From NCBI GenBank assembly GCA_041398905.1, contig JAWKTV010000001.1, positions 124,001-188,000 on the forward strand: a stretch of DNA of 64,000 nt, in the 5' to 3' direction. Below, piece by piece: positions 41,248-50,853 of the stretch. Every line of letters starts with the position of its first letter. Positions within the stretch are counted from its first letter, which is position 1. A program made the translations under genes and the position numbers. The stretch is from JAWKTV01 sp041398905 (GTDB taxonomy: Bacteria; Planctomycetota; Planctomycetia; Planctomycetales; Planctomycetaceae). Below the pieces are notes generated by a model. It ran no database searches, had not been told where the DNA came from, and saw only the letters and a list, made by a program, of their open reading frames with translations.

Positions 41248-42060
41248 TCAGCGTTCAGTCGCGGGAGTCGCCAGCACTTCCACCCGCGGCGGCTGACCGG
41301 GTGAGTCGAACAGCGAGACGATCAACTCGGCTCGGTCCCCCAGTGGCCGACGATAGAACTGAATGTAGCGGTTGCCTGTTGAGAGGGACCGGTACATCGA
41401 CAACTCCTCCGACTGGAGCGGCTGGGTGTCGGGGTGTTGCTGCTGCAGGTGGTTGTTCGCGATCTTCGCGAACTGCTCGGCGGCTTCGTACCCGCCGGCG
41501 TCGGCAACGGCCGCCACGTTCTGCAGTCGCAGTTGACAGTCGATGAGCCGCTGGACCTCGGGAAAATCCGGGAATCGAGCCGCCATGACCGACAACGCAT
41601 GGCAGCCGACCTCGCCCGATTGTTCACCCGCCTGCCAGCGAATGACGGTCGAACCCGACCCTTCAATCCGGGGGGACAGTCCCGTCGTCCGACAGGCACT
41701 GTCGAGCGACCGCGCCAGCCGGGAACTGTCGATCGTCGCCAGTTGCTGGCTCCCGAAGATGTCCCGCTGCAGGCTCGCGACCTGTCCGGGCGTCATGCGG
41801 AAGCGGGTCGACAGGTTGCCGCTCGCGTCGGCTGTCTGCACATCCCCCGAGGCCAGCACGCGGACCCGGGTCGACTGCTGTTCGGCCGCAGTCCCCTGGT
41901 GATCGACGAACACCAGTTCCAGCAGCAGCCCCTCAGGCGGGCCAGCCAGCGCCAGTCCCGACGCCACCGACAGCCCAATCGCCGCAGCCGTCAATATCAC
42001 ACACAACCTGCGTAGACCACCCGTCACGGTGCCACCAACTCCGAAACAGCGACGCAACAT
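41248..42060 (-). CDS. Secreted protein of unknown function
   Basis: A 270-residue protein with an N-terminal signal (LRRLCVILTAAAIGLSVASGLALAG) and a beta-rich mature part, with GLLLELVFVDHQGTAAEQQSTRVRVLASGDVQ and TGNRYIQFYRRPLGD. A cysteine pair occurs mid-protein. No family recognised. The ATG at 42060 has AGGA close upstream. A second ATG ten codons earlier (42090) is possible. Confidence 0.6.
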   Translation of the reverse strand: MLRRCFGVGGTVTGGLRRLCVILTAAAIGLSVASGLALAGPPEGLLLELVFVDHQGTAAEQQSTRVRVLASGDVQTADASGNLSTRFRMTPGQVASLQRDIFGSQQLATIDSSRLARSLDSACRTTGLSPRIEGSGSTVIRWQAGEQSGEVGCHALSVMAARFPDFPEVQRLIDCQLRLQNVAAVADAGGYEAAEQFAKIANNHLQQQHPDTQPLQSEELSMYRSLSTGNRYIQFYRRPLGDRAELIVSLFDSPGQPPRVEVLATPATER

Positions 42061-42342
42061 TATTCCTAAATAGCAGTTGTGGCGATTCACGATCCGTCAC
42101 TCCCGTTGGTGTCGACGCTGGTGGCGTCGAAACTATCGCACCCGCCCGCCGGGAGACAATAGGAATCATGCCGGGATCGTTCGCAAGGACGCCTCACCAC
42201 TGCCCTGGACGGTGGGCAATCGCCACCTCCGTCGCGATCCGATGAGCCGTGCAGGTCATGCGCGCGGGGTGGATTCGCGACGACGGCTGTCGCGGCTGCG
42301 TAGAATGTCGCCGCACTTCGCAATCTTTGCCTGGAGCCGACC

Positions 42343-43626
42343 ATGTCCAGCTCGCTTGACCCGCGGCCCGAAGTTTCTGTCGACCGGCCCTCTGAAGAGG
42401 TCGAGGTCCGCGGTCATATCATCGACAGCCTGCTGCTGCCCAAGATTCTGGACCTGATCATCCAGCTTGGTGGAGAGTTTGAGCTGCGTGACGTGCAGAT
42501 CGGGCACACGCGGCGGGATCCCAGCCATGCGCGGCTGCTGGTGACCGCCGCCGACGCGGTGCTGCTCGAGCGCATCCTGAAGCAGATCAGTCTGCATGGT
42601 GCCCGCGCGGTCGACAGCGAGGACTGCCGACTGGTTCCAGCCGACATGGACGGTGCCTTCCCTGATGGCTTCTACTGCACCACGAACCAGCAAACCGAGA
42701 TTCGGATCGACGGTGAGTGGCTGGCGGTCGATCGACAGGAGATGGACTGTGGGGTTGTGGTTGCCGCCGACCGCCGCTCGGCCCGCTGCGTGCCGATGTC
42801 GGATGTCGTGCAGGGAGAGCTTGTCCTGATCGGCCGGAAGGGGACGCGGATTCAGCCGGTGCAGCGGGCGACCGAGCCGGGAACACCGGACGCCTTCAGC
42901 TTCATGTCGAGCGCGGTGTCGACGGAAAAGCCGAAGGGGGTGACGGTGCGGGACATCGCCCGATCGATGCGGGCGGCGCGGGATGGCGAAGGTCGCATCC
43001 TGATCGTCGCGGGGCCGGCAGTGGTGCATACCGGCAGCCGCGACGCCTTCAGCCGGCTGATTCGCGAAGGGTACGTGGACGTGCTCTTCGCGGGCAACGC
43101 GCTGGCGACGCATGACATGGAGCAGTCGCTGTACGGGACGAGCCTGGGCATCAACGTGACCGATGCCCGGCCGATGCATGAAGGGCACGAGCATCACCTG
43201 CGGACGCTGAACACGATGCGACGGCTCGGCGGCATCCGTGCCGCAGTCGAGCAGGGGGTGCTCAGGCAGGGGATCATGTACGAGTGTATCGCGCGGAACA
43301 TCCCTTACGTGCTGGCGGGCAGTATTCGTGACGACGGTCCGCTCCCCGATGTCATCACCGATTCACTGGCGGCGCAGCGGGCGATGCGGGAGCTGTGCGA
43401 GGGGGTGACGTTCTGCCTGATGATCGCGACGACGCTGCATTCGATCGCCACGGGTAACCTGCTGCCGGCGAAGGTCAAGGTGGTCTGCGTCGACATCAAC
43501 CCGTCGACGGTGACCAAGCTGGCCGACCGCGGCAGTTTTCAGACGATCGGCCTCGTGACGGATGTTGAGCCGTTCCTGCGTGTGCTGCTGGACGAACTGG
43601 ATCGGCTGCCGTCGTCTTCGCAGTGA
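42343..43626 (+). CDS. TIGR00300-family protein, probable ornithine cyclodeaminase (LOR/SDH-like)
   Basis: A 427-residue protein matching TIGR00300 as I know it, the family to which the C-terminal half of cyanobacterial ArgZ/AgrE and an archaeal ornithine cyclodeaminase belong. N-terminal LOR-type part: VEVRGHIIDSLLLPKILDLI and FELRDVQIGHTRRDPSHARL. C-terminal Rossmann-like part: ILIVAGPAVVHTGS, YVDVLFAGNALATHDME, IPYVLAGSIRDDGPLPDVI, VVCVDINPSTVTKLADRG. The predicted reaction is ornithine to proline plus ammonia; this rests on family resemblance. A TGGAG lies upstream of the ATG. Transcribed alone, with a MarR gene downstream. Confidence 0.78.
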   Translation: MSSSLDPRPEVSVDRPSEEVEVRGHIIDSLLLPKILDLIIQLGGEFELRDVQIGHTRRDPSHARLLVTAADAVLLERILKQISLHGARAVDSEDCRLVPADMDGAFPDGFYCTTNQQTEIRIDGEWLAVDRQEMDCGVVVAADRRSARCVPMSDVVQGELVLIGRKGTRIQPVQRATEPGTPDAFSFMSSAVSTEKPKGVTVRDIARSMRAARDGEGRILIVAGPAVVHTGSRDAFSRLIREGYVDVLFAGNALATHDMEQSLYGTSLGINVTDARPMHEGHEHHLRTLNTMRRLGGIRAAVEQGVLRQGIMYECIARNIPYVLAGSIRDDGPLPDVITDSLAAQRAMRELCEGVTFCLMIATTLHSIATGNLLPAKVKVVCVDINPSTVTKLADRGSFQTIGLVTDVEPFLRVLLDELDRLPSSSQ

Positions 43627-43685
43627 CGCGGGCGGATGTACACGGTGCGAGTCTGGCATCGCGGTGGTTCTGTCGTTTGCGGGGC

Positions 43686-43714
43686 TTGACAACACTTGTT
43701 GAAACAACTATTGT
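43686..43714 (+). promoter_or_regulatory. Leaderless-type promoter of the MarR gene
   Basis: A perfect TTGACA (43686-43691) and TATTGT (43709-43714) at 17-base spacing. The ATG lies only six bases beyond the -10, so the mRNA would begin at or next to the start codon. No Shine-Dalgarno is possible. Confidence 0.7.
43694..43709. promoter_or_regulatory. Putative MarR operator within the promoter spacer
   Basis: ACTTGTT-GA-AACAACT, an imperfect palindrome with six of seven arm positions complementary, exactly filling the gap between -35 and -10. This resembles MarR-family operators (TTGTTGAAACAA-type). It would allow the MarR product to repress its own gene. Confidence 0.5.
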
Positions 43715-43720
43715 CGAGAC

Positions 43721-44218
43721 ATGACTTACGATCCGCTCACATCCGCCATCGCCGTTCCCGCGTTCGATTCGACCGAGCAGGAGGTGTTTCTCCAGCTCTG
43801 GCGGACCTATGACCGGCTCAAGGCGATTGAGGACGAGCTGTTCTCGCAGTTCGATCTGACCCCGCAGCAGTACAACGCGCTGCGGCTGCTGGACGCCGCG
43901 CAGCCCGGGGGAGTGCAGACGATGGAGTTGGGTCGGCGGCTGATCTCGCGGATGCCCGACACGACACGCATGGTCGACCGGCTGGAACAGCGCGGACTCG
44001 TCAGCCGGCGGCGGCTCGACGACAACCGGCGGGTTGTCGAATTGCGGATCTCCCCTCAAGGGCAGTTGTTGCTCAAGGAGATGGCGGGGGTGGTGATCGA
44101 GATGCATCAGCGGCAACTTGGGCACCTTGGCCCGCGACAGCAGCAGCAACTCGTCAAGCTGCTGCGTCTCGCCCGGCAACCGCATGAGGACGACCAGTGC
44201 GACTGGCTGGAGACGTAA
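43721..44218 (+). CDS. MarR-family transcriptional regulator
   Basis: A 165-residue winged-helix repressor: helix 1 EQEVFLQLWRTYDRLKAIEDEL, recognition helices LTPQQYNALRLLDAA and MELGRRLISRMPDTTRMVDRL, wing GLVSRRRLDDNRRVVELRIS, and a C-terminal dimerisation helix. Its effector is unknown. The start ATG immediately follows the promoter, with no leader. The neighbouring TauE/SafE permease, about 115 bp downstream on the same strand, is a likely target or operon partner. Confidence 0.9.
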   Translation: MTYDPLTSAIAVPAFDSTEQEVFLQLWRTYDRLKAIEDELFSQFDLTPQQYNALRLLDAAQPGGVQTMELGRRLISRMPDTTRMVDRLEQRGLVSRRRLDDNRRVVELRISPQGQLLLKEMAGVVIEMHQRQLGHLGPRQQQQLVKLLRLARQPHEDDQCDWLET

Positions 44219-44333
44219 CCCTGATCGGTCGCGCCTCCCCCCACGTCGTCATGGACTGCGCGGTTTCCGGCAAATGCCCTTGCCGGGCGGAGAGCCGGCT
44301 GTCACGAGAACTTTTCTTTCTTCGAGCGGCGAG

Positions 44334-45432
44334 ATGGCGGACGCAGCAGGTGAGACTTTTGATGTGGTGGAGCCGGTCGCTACTGTCGCTGCCGCGAGTC
44401 GGGGCCGTGATATGCGGCCGTTCCTGGCGTGGCTGGCGATGTTCTACAGCGTCTGGCTGTTGATCGTCTTCGGGGGCGGCTATTGGGAGACCGTCAAAGC
44501 GCACTGGCCGATCGCACTGTCGATGTCGTTCGGGTCGTACATTGCCGGATCAACTCCCATGGGAGGCGGAACGGTCGGGTTCCCGGTGCTGGTGCTGCTG
44601 TTCGACCTGCCCGGTTCGCTGGGACGGAACTTCGGGCTCGCGGTGCAGTCCATCGGGATGGTGTCGGCGAGCATTTATATTCTCTCGGCGCGGCGTCCGC
44701 TTGAACTCGGACTGCTGAAGCCGGCGCTCATTGGAGCGGCGATCGGCACGCCGCTGGGGGCGGCTGTCATCGCTCCATTCGTTCCCGACCTGTGGGTCAA
44801 GCTGACGTTCGCGGTCGTCTGGTGCAGCTTCGGGCTGCTCCATCTGGTGAAGATCAACGAGCTGGTCGCAAGCCATCGGGGGAGCGACCGCTGGCGGAAC
44901 TGGGATACCCCGATCGGCCTGGCGATTGGATTGACCGGTGGAGTGGTCTCGTCCATCACCGGCGTCGGTATCGACATGATCGTGTACGCCGTGCTGATGC
45001 TGCTGTACCGCGCGGACCTCAAGGTTTCGATCCCGACTTCGGTGGTGCTGATGGCGTTCACGTCCGTCATCGGGATCGCTGCCAACGTGCTGCTTTCAAA
45101 GATCAATCCTGGAATCTATCAGGTCGATCCTGAGGTGTTCGCCAACTGGCTGGCGGCGGCTCCGGTGGTGGCGCTCGGGGCACCCTTTGGCGCACTGATC
45201 GTCGAATTGATCTCGCAAGCCGACACTGCTGCTGGTCGCGGTGCTATGCGTCCTGCAGTTCGTGTGGACGTTGGTGTCCGAGCGAGTCACGGGGTGGTCG
45301 CTGGCCGGGGCCTGTGCGGCGGTGCTGGCGGTGAACTTCGGCTTTCACCTGATGTACCACCTGGGCCGCGGTGAGAACCTGCTGGGTGATCAACTGCAGG
45401 AAGGCGGTCCCGACTCGCCGAGCGTTCCCTAG
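44334..45432 (+). CDS. TauE/SafE-type (sulfite exporter) permease, C-terminal frameshift
   Basis: An integral membrane permease of the TauE/SafE (PF01925) family. Visible features are the repeated TPMGGGTVGFPVLVLLFDL and GGVVSSITGVGIDMIVYAV elements and eight or so hydrophobic segments. As written the frame runs on aberrantly from about 45217 to 45374. Removing one A at 45217-45218 restores LLLVAVLCVLQFVWTLV and a natural tail ending ENLLGDQLQEGGP with stop at 45432. The family exports sulfite, sulfoacetate or related sulfur compounds, so the substrate here is unclear. Start ATG at 44334 gives a sensible first membrane segment. Confidence 0.82.
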
Positions 45433-45660
45433 TCGCGGTCCGCGCCACGGACAGCGATGCCCGCTTCGTCATCAGCGCCAGCCCCACTTCACATCCCGCT
45501 AACGCCGCTGCGGCGTTAACACCGCAGGAAGCTGGCCGCGTCAGCCGGGGACACTGCCGCCGTCCAACCCCAGGCTGGTTCGACTCACATCCGAGCGTTC
45601 GGCACTCTACACTACGCCCGGATCGCGCATCGTTCACTTCCTTCGCAGACGCTCGACAAC

Positions 45661-46523
45661 GTGACTGGTTTGCAGCCCATCAGCCCGGCGACCGAACTTG
45701 CCGCGATCGAGTTGATTCGGCGGCAATGGTCCGAGCAACCCGCGTGCGGGGTCGTGCTCGGCTCCGGGCTGGGGGCCGTCGCCGAGGCTGTCGAGCGTGA
45801 ACTGGTGATCCCGTACGGAGACCTGCCCGGCTGCGCGACATCAACGGCGATTGGTCACCGAGGGCAACTCTGCTGCGGTCGACTCGAAGGCCAACCGGTC
45901 ATTCTTCTCGAAGGTCGCGCGCACGAATACGAGGGGCATTCCCGCGAGCAGGTGACGTTCCCGATTCGGCTGCTGGCTGGACTTGGGGTCACGACGCTGA
46001 TCGTCACCAACGCGGCCGGGGGATGCATCCCGATTTGACGGTCGGCGAAATCGTGGTGCTGGACGACATCCTGGACTTCACCTTTCGCCCGTTCTGCGGA
46101 GCACGGCCGGGCGATCGCGAGTGCTTCCGCGATGCCCGGCAGGCTCCGGTGATCGACGAGACGTTGATCGAACTCGCGCTGGCGACCGCCCGTCGCGAGC
46201 AGTTTCCCGCTCGTCGCGGCGTTTACGCGGCGGTCACCGGCCCGAACTACGAGACACGGGCCGAGTACCGCATGTTCCGTCAGTTGGGTGCCGACGTGGT
46301 CGGCATGTCAACTGCGGCGGAGCTGCAGGCGGCGGCGACGCTCGGGTTGCGGGCTCTGGCCTTGAGTACCGTTACCAACGTCTGTCGGCCGGACGCACTG
46401 GAACCGACGGACGGCGGGGCGGTGGTGAGCGCCGCCGCGTCAGTCGCGGACCGCGTGCTGGCGATCGTGCGGGAAGTTGTGTCGCAGGATCGGATGACCT
46501 CGAGCGGTGATGCGCGCCAATGA
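45661..46523 (+). pseudogene. punA: Purine nucleoside phosphorylase (trimeric class), frameshifted
   Basis: Phosphorolysis of inosine/guanosine in purine salvage. Two frames together give a complete protein of about 287 residues. The first holds GSGLG, GHRG, GRAHEYEGH and ends in NAAGG; the second continues HPDLTVGEIVVLDDI, with TGPNYETRAEYRMFRQLGADVVGMST and NVCRP. Inserting one G in the run at 46018-46022 restores NAAGGMHPDL in frame. All active-site motifs are present, so a sequence error is likely. The start codon is GTG. The stop overlaps the ATG of a tiny following frame (ATGA). Confidence 0.87.
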
Positions 46524-46618
46524 AGGAGGATCCGTGCCCCGCTGGCGGGGAGCCGCTGCCTGCCGAGGCGATCAACATCACCGAAGGCGTCGCGCTCGTC
46601 CGATTGGAAGGGGTGTAG
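46520..46618 (+). CDS. Very short ORF overlapping the PNP stop (doubtful)
   Basis: A 32-codon frame (MKEDPCPAGGEPLPAEAINI and onward) whose ATG overlaps the PNP TGA. Overlap of this kind often marks translational coupling. The product matches no family; it could equally be chance or the start of a frameshifted gene. Confidence 0.22.
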   Translation: MKEDPCPAGGEPLPAEAINITEGVALVRLEGV

Positions 46619-46944
46619 CGGTTTCGCGGCCGGTAGAGATTGCCAATGATTCTCAGCCTGCCTGGCCTGTCGGTTTGGTTCGACCCGTACGGTCCGCCCC
46701 GCCGATCTAAATTGTCAACGGGTGCTGCCATCCGTTCGATGTCGAGACCGTGCCTGGTTGGCACGTCAAGCTGTCCGCCCTCCGTCCCGCTCGTCGCGGG
46801 CCGGGTCCACCACCCGGGCGAACCGTGCGACCTGCCAACCAGTTTTCACGGTCCTGATGCGAGTCGCGCCGGCTTCCGAGCCGTGCGTTTCCGGCAGCGC
46901 CCTTTCTCGTCTCGCCTTTATTGCCAGAAACCTCGGGAGATCCG
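46619..46944. other. Intergenic region
   Basis: About 325 bp with no convincing gene, repeat or hairpin. Nothing further seen. Confidence 0.4.
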
Positions 46945-47196
46945 ATGACTCCGGCTGCCAGCCCACACCCGGTCGCCGCAGGGAAGCTCGACTCGTCCAT
47001 TCAAAGACTCCGCCATGCACTTGAAGAGTACCGTGAAGAACTGAGTGAATCCGAAGCCGCGTTCGATCGCTGGCAACAGCAATGGCACGATCGCCAGCAA
47101 GAGATTGACGGTCACCTGCGGGTGATCCAGGGCCGGCTCGGTCCCCAGATCGAGCCAGGTGGCCCCGCTCTCTCGCTGGTCCGTCCTGATGAATAG
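46945..47196 (+). CDS. Small coiled-coil protein
   Basis: An 83-residue protein whose middle (LDSSIQRLRHALEEYREELSESEAAFDRWQQQ region) is a strongly predicted coiled coil. The C-terminus is PSLVRPDE-like and short. GGGAGA lies 4-9 bases before the ATG. It is followed by a strong terminator. Function unknown. Confidence 0.6.
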   Translation: MTPAASPHPVAAGKLDSSIQRLRHALEEYREELSESEAAFDRWQQQWHDRQQEIDGHLRVIQGRLGPQIEPGGPALSLVRPDE

Positions 47197-47214
47197 TCGC
47201 GGCGCATACGACAG

Positions 47215-47242
47215 AAGGGCAGCACAACCGTGCTGCCCTTTT
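47215..47242 (+). terminator. Rho-independent terminator
   Basis: An 11-bp perfect stem AAGGGCAGCAC/GTGCTGCCCTT with an AACC loop, followed by TTTT. It closes the small coiled-coil gene. Because the loop and arms also carry an A-run on the far side, it may be partly bidirectional. Confidence 0.85.
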
Positions 47243-47330
47243 GCGTTACAGCCGGACTAATCCAGATGCGACCGGCGCGTCGGTGAGGCCCCGGCCTGGC
47301 GCCTGGGCGCGCCGCATCGCCCAGTGGTGG

Positions 47331-48038
47331 CTACTGCCTCAGCCAGCTCAAAAAGCTCGCCCGCGAAATCGGGCGGTCCATCCAGGAGGTGTCGGGCAAC
47401 GGCAGTCGCTGCGCCTCTTCGACGCTCAACCATCCATTTGTCAGCCGGAAATCGCGGGTCTTGCCGCTGCGGGCGATCCACTTCAGCTTGCCTTGTCGCT
47501 CGGCCTCGAGCGCGACCGCCAGCGTTGCCCGCACGTCTCCCGTTACGTACTCCAGCACTTCATCGGTGCGGCCATCCGCCCAGTACTGCGGGGCGAGATA
47601 CTGCTGCACGTTCCCGGACTTGCCAGCGAGCCCCATTCCGCGGCAGGCGCTGTCGAGCCCGATGGGATAGCCCAGCTCGCAGAGGGCGTGGAACATCATG
47701 TCGACGTGACTGCGCGCCAGCAGGCGGCATTCATCCCACAGGCCTGACTCTTCCGCCAGGATGTCGAAGTCGAAGCTGGCACCGTTCCAGGTCAGGATGG
47801 TTGCGCCCGTGTCCGCCAGCCGCAGCAGTTCTCGCACCATCTCGGCCGCTTCGGGCTGCGACATTCGCGGTGCGGGCCGCCCGTCGGGGCTCACCCCATG
47901 CCACAGCCGGGGAGCCTCGTTCTCCGCGAGCGCGGCCGCGCAGCAGATACCCAGCGGACGATGCGACTTGAGATTGCCAACCTCCTGCGGCAACGCCTTC
48001 GCGGTCTCAATGTCGAATGCGATGTATCGTCGCGACAT
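47331..48038 (-). CDS. PolB-type 3'-5' exonuclease-like protein
   Basis: A 235-residue DEDD-type RNase H fold nuclease. Motifs: FDIETAK (Exo I Asp-Glu), NGASFDFDIL (Exo II), HVDMM and YVTGDVRATL (Exo III). This is the stand-alone polymerase-B-like exonuclease arrangement (PF10108). It probably trims DNA or RNA 3' ends; target unknown. No partner gene nearby. The start gives a natural N-terminus (MSRRYIAFDIE). Confidence 0.82.
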   Translation of the reverse strand: MSRRYIAFDIETAKALPQEVGNLKSHRPLGICCAAALAENEAPRLWHGVSPDGRPAPRMSQPEAAEMVRELLRLADTGATILTWNGASFDFDILAEESGLWDECRLLARSHVDMMFHALCELGYPIGLDSACRGMGLAGKSGNVQQYLAPQYWADGRTDEVLEYVTGDVRATLAVALEAERQGKLKWIARSGKTRDFRLTNGWLSVEEAQRLPLPDTSWMDRPISRASFLSWLRQ

Positions 48039-48230
48039 GCTTCAGCCTTCGTCGGTTCAATGTCCGGCGCGGTCGCCGCCACCAGCGGTTTCTGTGCTGA
48101 TTCAAGGAAGGGTAGCAGTTCGGCTGCGGACTGCCGAGCGGGCATGCGGTCTACGCCGTCGCGACGCGGCAGCTTACAATGCGGCATTAGCCACCATCGA
48201 CCCCTGAAGCTCCGGCTTCCGGAGAACATC

Positions 48231-50690
48231 ATGCCCGTCTCAGTCTGCGGTTCGCCCCGAAGTCGTTTCATGCCTCCCAGCAGGTGGCCGCAGTGGCGAA
48301 CGTTCGCCCTCGTCGTCCCGGCGATCTTGTCGATCGCGGTGGGCGACCGGCCATTGCTGGCCCAGCAGGACGATCAACTCCGGACGCAGGCGATCGCCGC
48401 GATGAAGCGGGGGCAACAGTTTCTGCTGGGGCAGCAGTCGGACACCGGTGCATGGGCGCAGGAAGGTCACGATATCGGGACGACATCGCTGGTGCTGATG
48501 AGCCTGATCTACTCCGGCATGACCACGTCCGACCCCGCCGTGGCGCGGGCGATCGAGTTCCTCCGCTCCGCCGAAACGCCCGACAATACTTACGACGTTT
48601 CACTGATGGCGATGGCGCTCGCGCTGACTGACGAGCAGCGGTCTTTGGGCAAGCTCCGCAGGCTCGCCCGCTGGCTGATCGACGCCCAGCATGGCGGTGG
48701 GCATCCGGCCCCTGGCACGTGGGGCTACAAGAAGGGGGACGGCTGGTGGGACAACAGCAATACGCAGTTCGCGATTCTCGGCCTCCGCGAGGCGGCGCAG
48801 GCGGGTGTTGACGTTCCGCCGCAGGTCTGGAAGCTCTCGCAGCAGCACTTCCTCAAGTTCAAGCATGGACGCGAGGGGGTCGGCAATGGGGTGCAGTGGT
48901 ACTACGGAGAGAACGACTCCGACCCGCGCGGCAGCATGCAGGTCGCCGGCATCGCATCGCTCATGATTACCGAGTCGATGCTCGATGAGGACAAGAACGT
49001 CTCCCCCAATGGAGATATCGACTGCTGCGGGGCCTTCGATGACGAGATCTACCGCAACGTCGAGTCGGGGTTCACCTGGCTGGGCCAGCCCGGCATCTTC
49101 ACCGTGAAGGCGAATCCCGCGAAAGGGCCGACGTGGCATCTGTACTACCTTTACGGTCTCGAACGCGCCGGCCGGTTCACCGGCAGACGCTTCCTTGGCT
49201 CCGGCGACGATCTGTTCGACTGGTACCGCATGGGTGTCAGGCATCTGTTGACGCTGCAGAATCCACAACAGGGAAGCTGGTTCGACCCCAGCAGCCAGTC
49301 GCACCCGACCATCGGCACGGCACTCGCGCTCTTGTTCCTCTCGAAGGGGAACGCGCCGATTCTCGTCAACAAACTGAAGTACGGCGATGAACGGAACGAG
49401 CTGTTTGGTCGGGGCTGGAACCGACACCCGCGCGACGCCGCCAACCTCACCGACTTCCTCGCCACCCAGGACCGCTGGCCCAAGCTGATGAGCTGGCAGG
49501 TCGCGGACCTCGCCATCGCCGCCCGCGAGCAGGACGGCGCGGCCCTGTTGCAGGCGAAGGTGCAACTGCTGACCGGTGACGGACCGCTCGACGCCATCAG
49601 CGACGCCGAGGTCGAACTGCTCAGAGACTACATCAACCAGGGGGGCTTCCTGTTCGCGGTCAACACCTGCGGCGGCCCGGCCTTCGACGAGGCGTTCCGC
49701 CAACTGGTGCAGCGGATGTTTCCGACCGGCGAGTTCTCGCTCCAAAAGCTCCCCGACACCCACGACGTTTACCGCAGTGAGTTCGCGTTCCTGTCGGTGG
49801 ATGGAGCCTCGGTGCCGGAGCTGTGGGGCGTCGACATCGGCTGTCGCACGGCGATCATGTACGCCCCGTTCGATCACGCCTGCCGCTGGAACAAGTGGAT
49901 GCGAAACGATCCGCCCGACCGCATGCTCGCGGTCAAGACGCAAATCAGGCGGTCGATGGAACTCGCCACCAACGTCATCGCCTATGCGACCGGACGCGAA
50001 CTGCTGGACGCCCTGACCGAGCCGGAACGGCTGGTCGCCGAGACCGACATCGTGCGTCGCGGCAAGCTGGAGATCGCCCGGCTGCGTCACAACGGCGGCT
50101 GGGACACTGCCCCGAATGCGTTGCGGCATCTGCAGCGCGCCTTACAGACCGTCGGCGTGCAGGCACTCCCGGAAGCTCCCAACCTCGCCGCCACCGATCC
50201 CGATCTGTTCGACCATCCACTCTTGTACATGCATGGCCGCAAGAACTTCCGATTGACGGAGGCCGAGCGGGCATCGCTGACGACTTATCTCGAACAGGGC
50301 GGGTTCCTGATGGCCGACGCCTGCTGCGGCGCTCCGCAGTTTGACGAGAGCTTCCGTCAGCTCATCCGTGAACTGTTCAATCGCGAGCTGACGCCGATCC
50401 CGCTGGAGCACGAGCTGTTTCAGTCTTCGTTGACGCACGATATCCGTGAGGTGCGGCGGAGGCTGCCGATCGAAGGCCGACCGGGTACCCCTTTGCAAAC
50501 CGACTTCACCACCGGCCCGCCGGTGCTCGAGGGGATCACCGACGACCAAGGCCGGTACATCGTCGTCTACAGCAAGTACGACCTGAGCTGTGCGCTGGAA
50601 CGTCAGGCGACCGTCAACTGCGCCGGCTACAGCGACGTCGACGCGGCGAAGATCGCGACCAACATCGTGGTCTACGCGCTCACTCAGTAG
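48231..50690 (+). CDS. Secreted DUF4159 protein with alpha-toroid domain
   Basis: An 819-residue exported protein. A signal lies at about 22-45 (TFALVVPAILSIAVGDRPLLA). Residues about 55-400 resemble a prenyltransferase/squalene-cyclase-type alpha-toroid (AMKRGQQFLLGQQSDTGAW and repeated helices). Two DUF4159-like domains follow, recognisable by twin segments QGGFLFAVNTCGGPAFDEAFRQ and QGGFLMADACCGAPQFDESFRQ. Such proteins are typical of planctomycetes; their role is unknown. GGAG precedes the ATG. Confidence 0.82.
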   Translation: MPVSVCGSPRSRFMPPSRWPQWRTFALVVPAILSIAVGDRPLLAQQDDQLRTQAIAAMKRGQQFLLGQQSDTGAWAQEGHDIGTTSLVLMSLIYSGMTTSDPAVARAIEFLRSAETPDNTYDVSLMAMALALTDEQRSLGKLRRLARWLIDAQHGGGHPAPGTWGYKKGDGWWDNSNTQFAILGLREAAQAGVDVPPQVWKLSQQHFLKFKHGREGVGNGVQWYYGENDSDPRGSMQVAGIASLMITESMLDEDKNVSPNGDIDCCGAFDDEIYRNVESGFTWLGQPGIFTVKANPAKGPTWHLYYLYGLERAGRFTGRRFLGSGDDLFDWYRMGVRHLLTLQNPQQGSWFDPSSQSHPTIGTALALLFLSKGNAPILVNKLKYGDERNELFGRGWNRHPRDAANLTDFLATQDRWPKLMSWQVADLAIAAREQDGAALLQAKVQLLTGDGPLDAISDAEVELLRDYINQGGFLFAVNTCGGPAFDEAFRQLVQRMFPTGEFSLQKLPDTHDVYRSEFAFLSVDGASVPELWGVDIGCRTAIMYAPFDHACRWNKWMRNDPPDRMLAVKTQIRRSMELATNVIAYATGRELLDALTEPERLVAETDIVRRGKLEIARLRHNGGWDTAPNALRHLQRALQTVGVQALPEAPNLAATDPDLFDHPLLYMHGRKNFRLTEAERASLTTYLEQGGFLMADACCGAPQFDESFRQLIRELFNRELTPIPLEHELFQSSLTHDIREVRRRLPIEGRPGTPLQTDFTTGPPVLEGITDDQGRYIVVYSKYDLSCALERQATVNCAGYSDVDAAKIATNIVVYALTQ

Positions 50691-50853
50691 CGAGCACCGC
50701 CGGAAGCCTCATTCATCGTCGCGGTTCCGGCCGCGGTCTTTGGGACAGCGACTGCGCGTCTGCGCGCCTCGGCGGATCGAACCACGACGATCGGCTGTTA
50801 CAATCGTCGGTTCCACACCCAGTCACGCGCCGCCGTGGCGTCCATGAACGTGC

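Noticed and set aside
48231..48300. Longer start of the DUF4159 gene at 47898
   Set aside because: The upstream frame overlaps the exonuclease gene on the opposite strand. GGAG before the ATG at 48231 and the following signal peptide support the shorter start.
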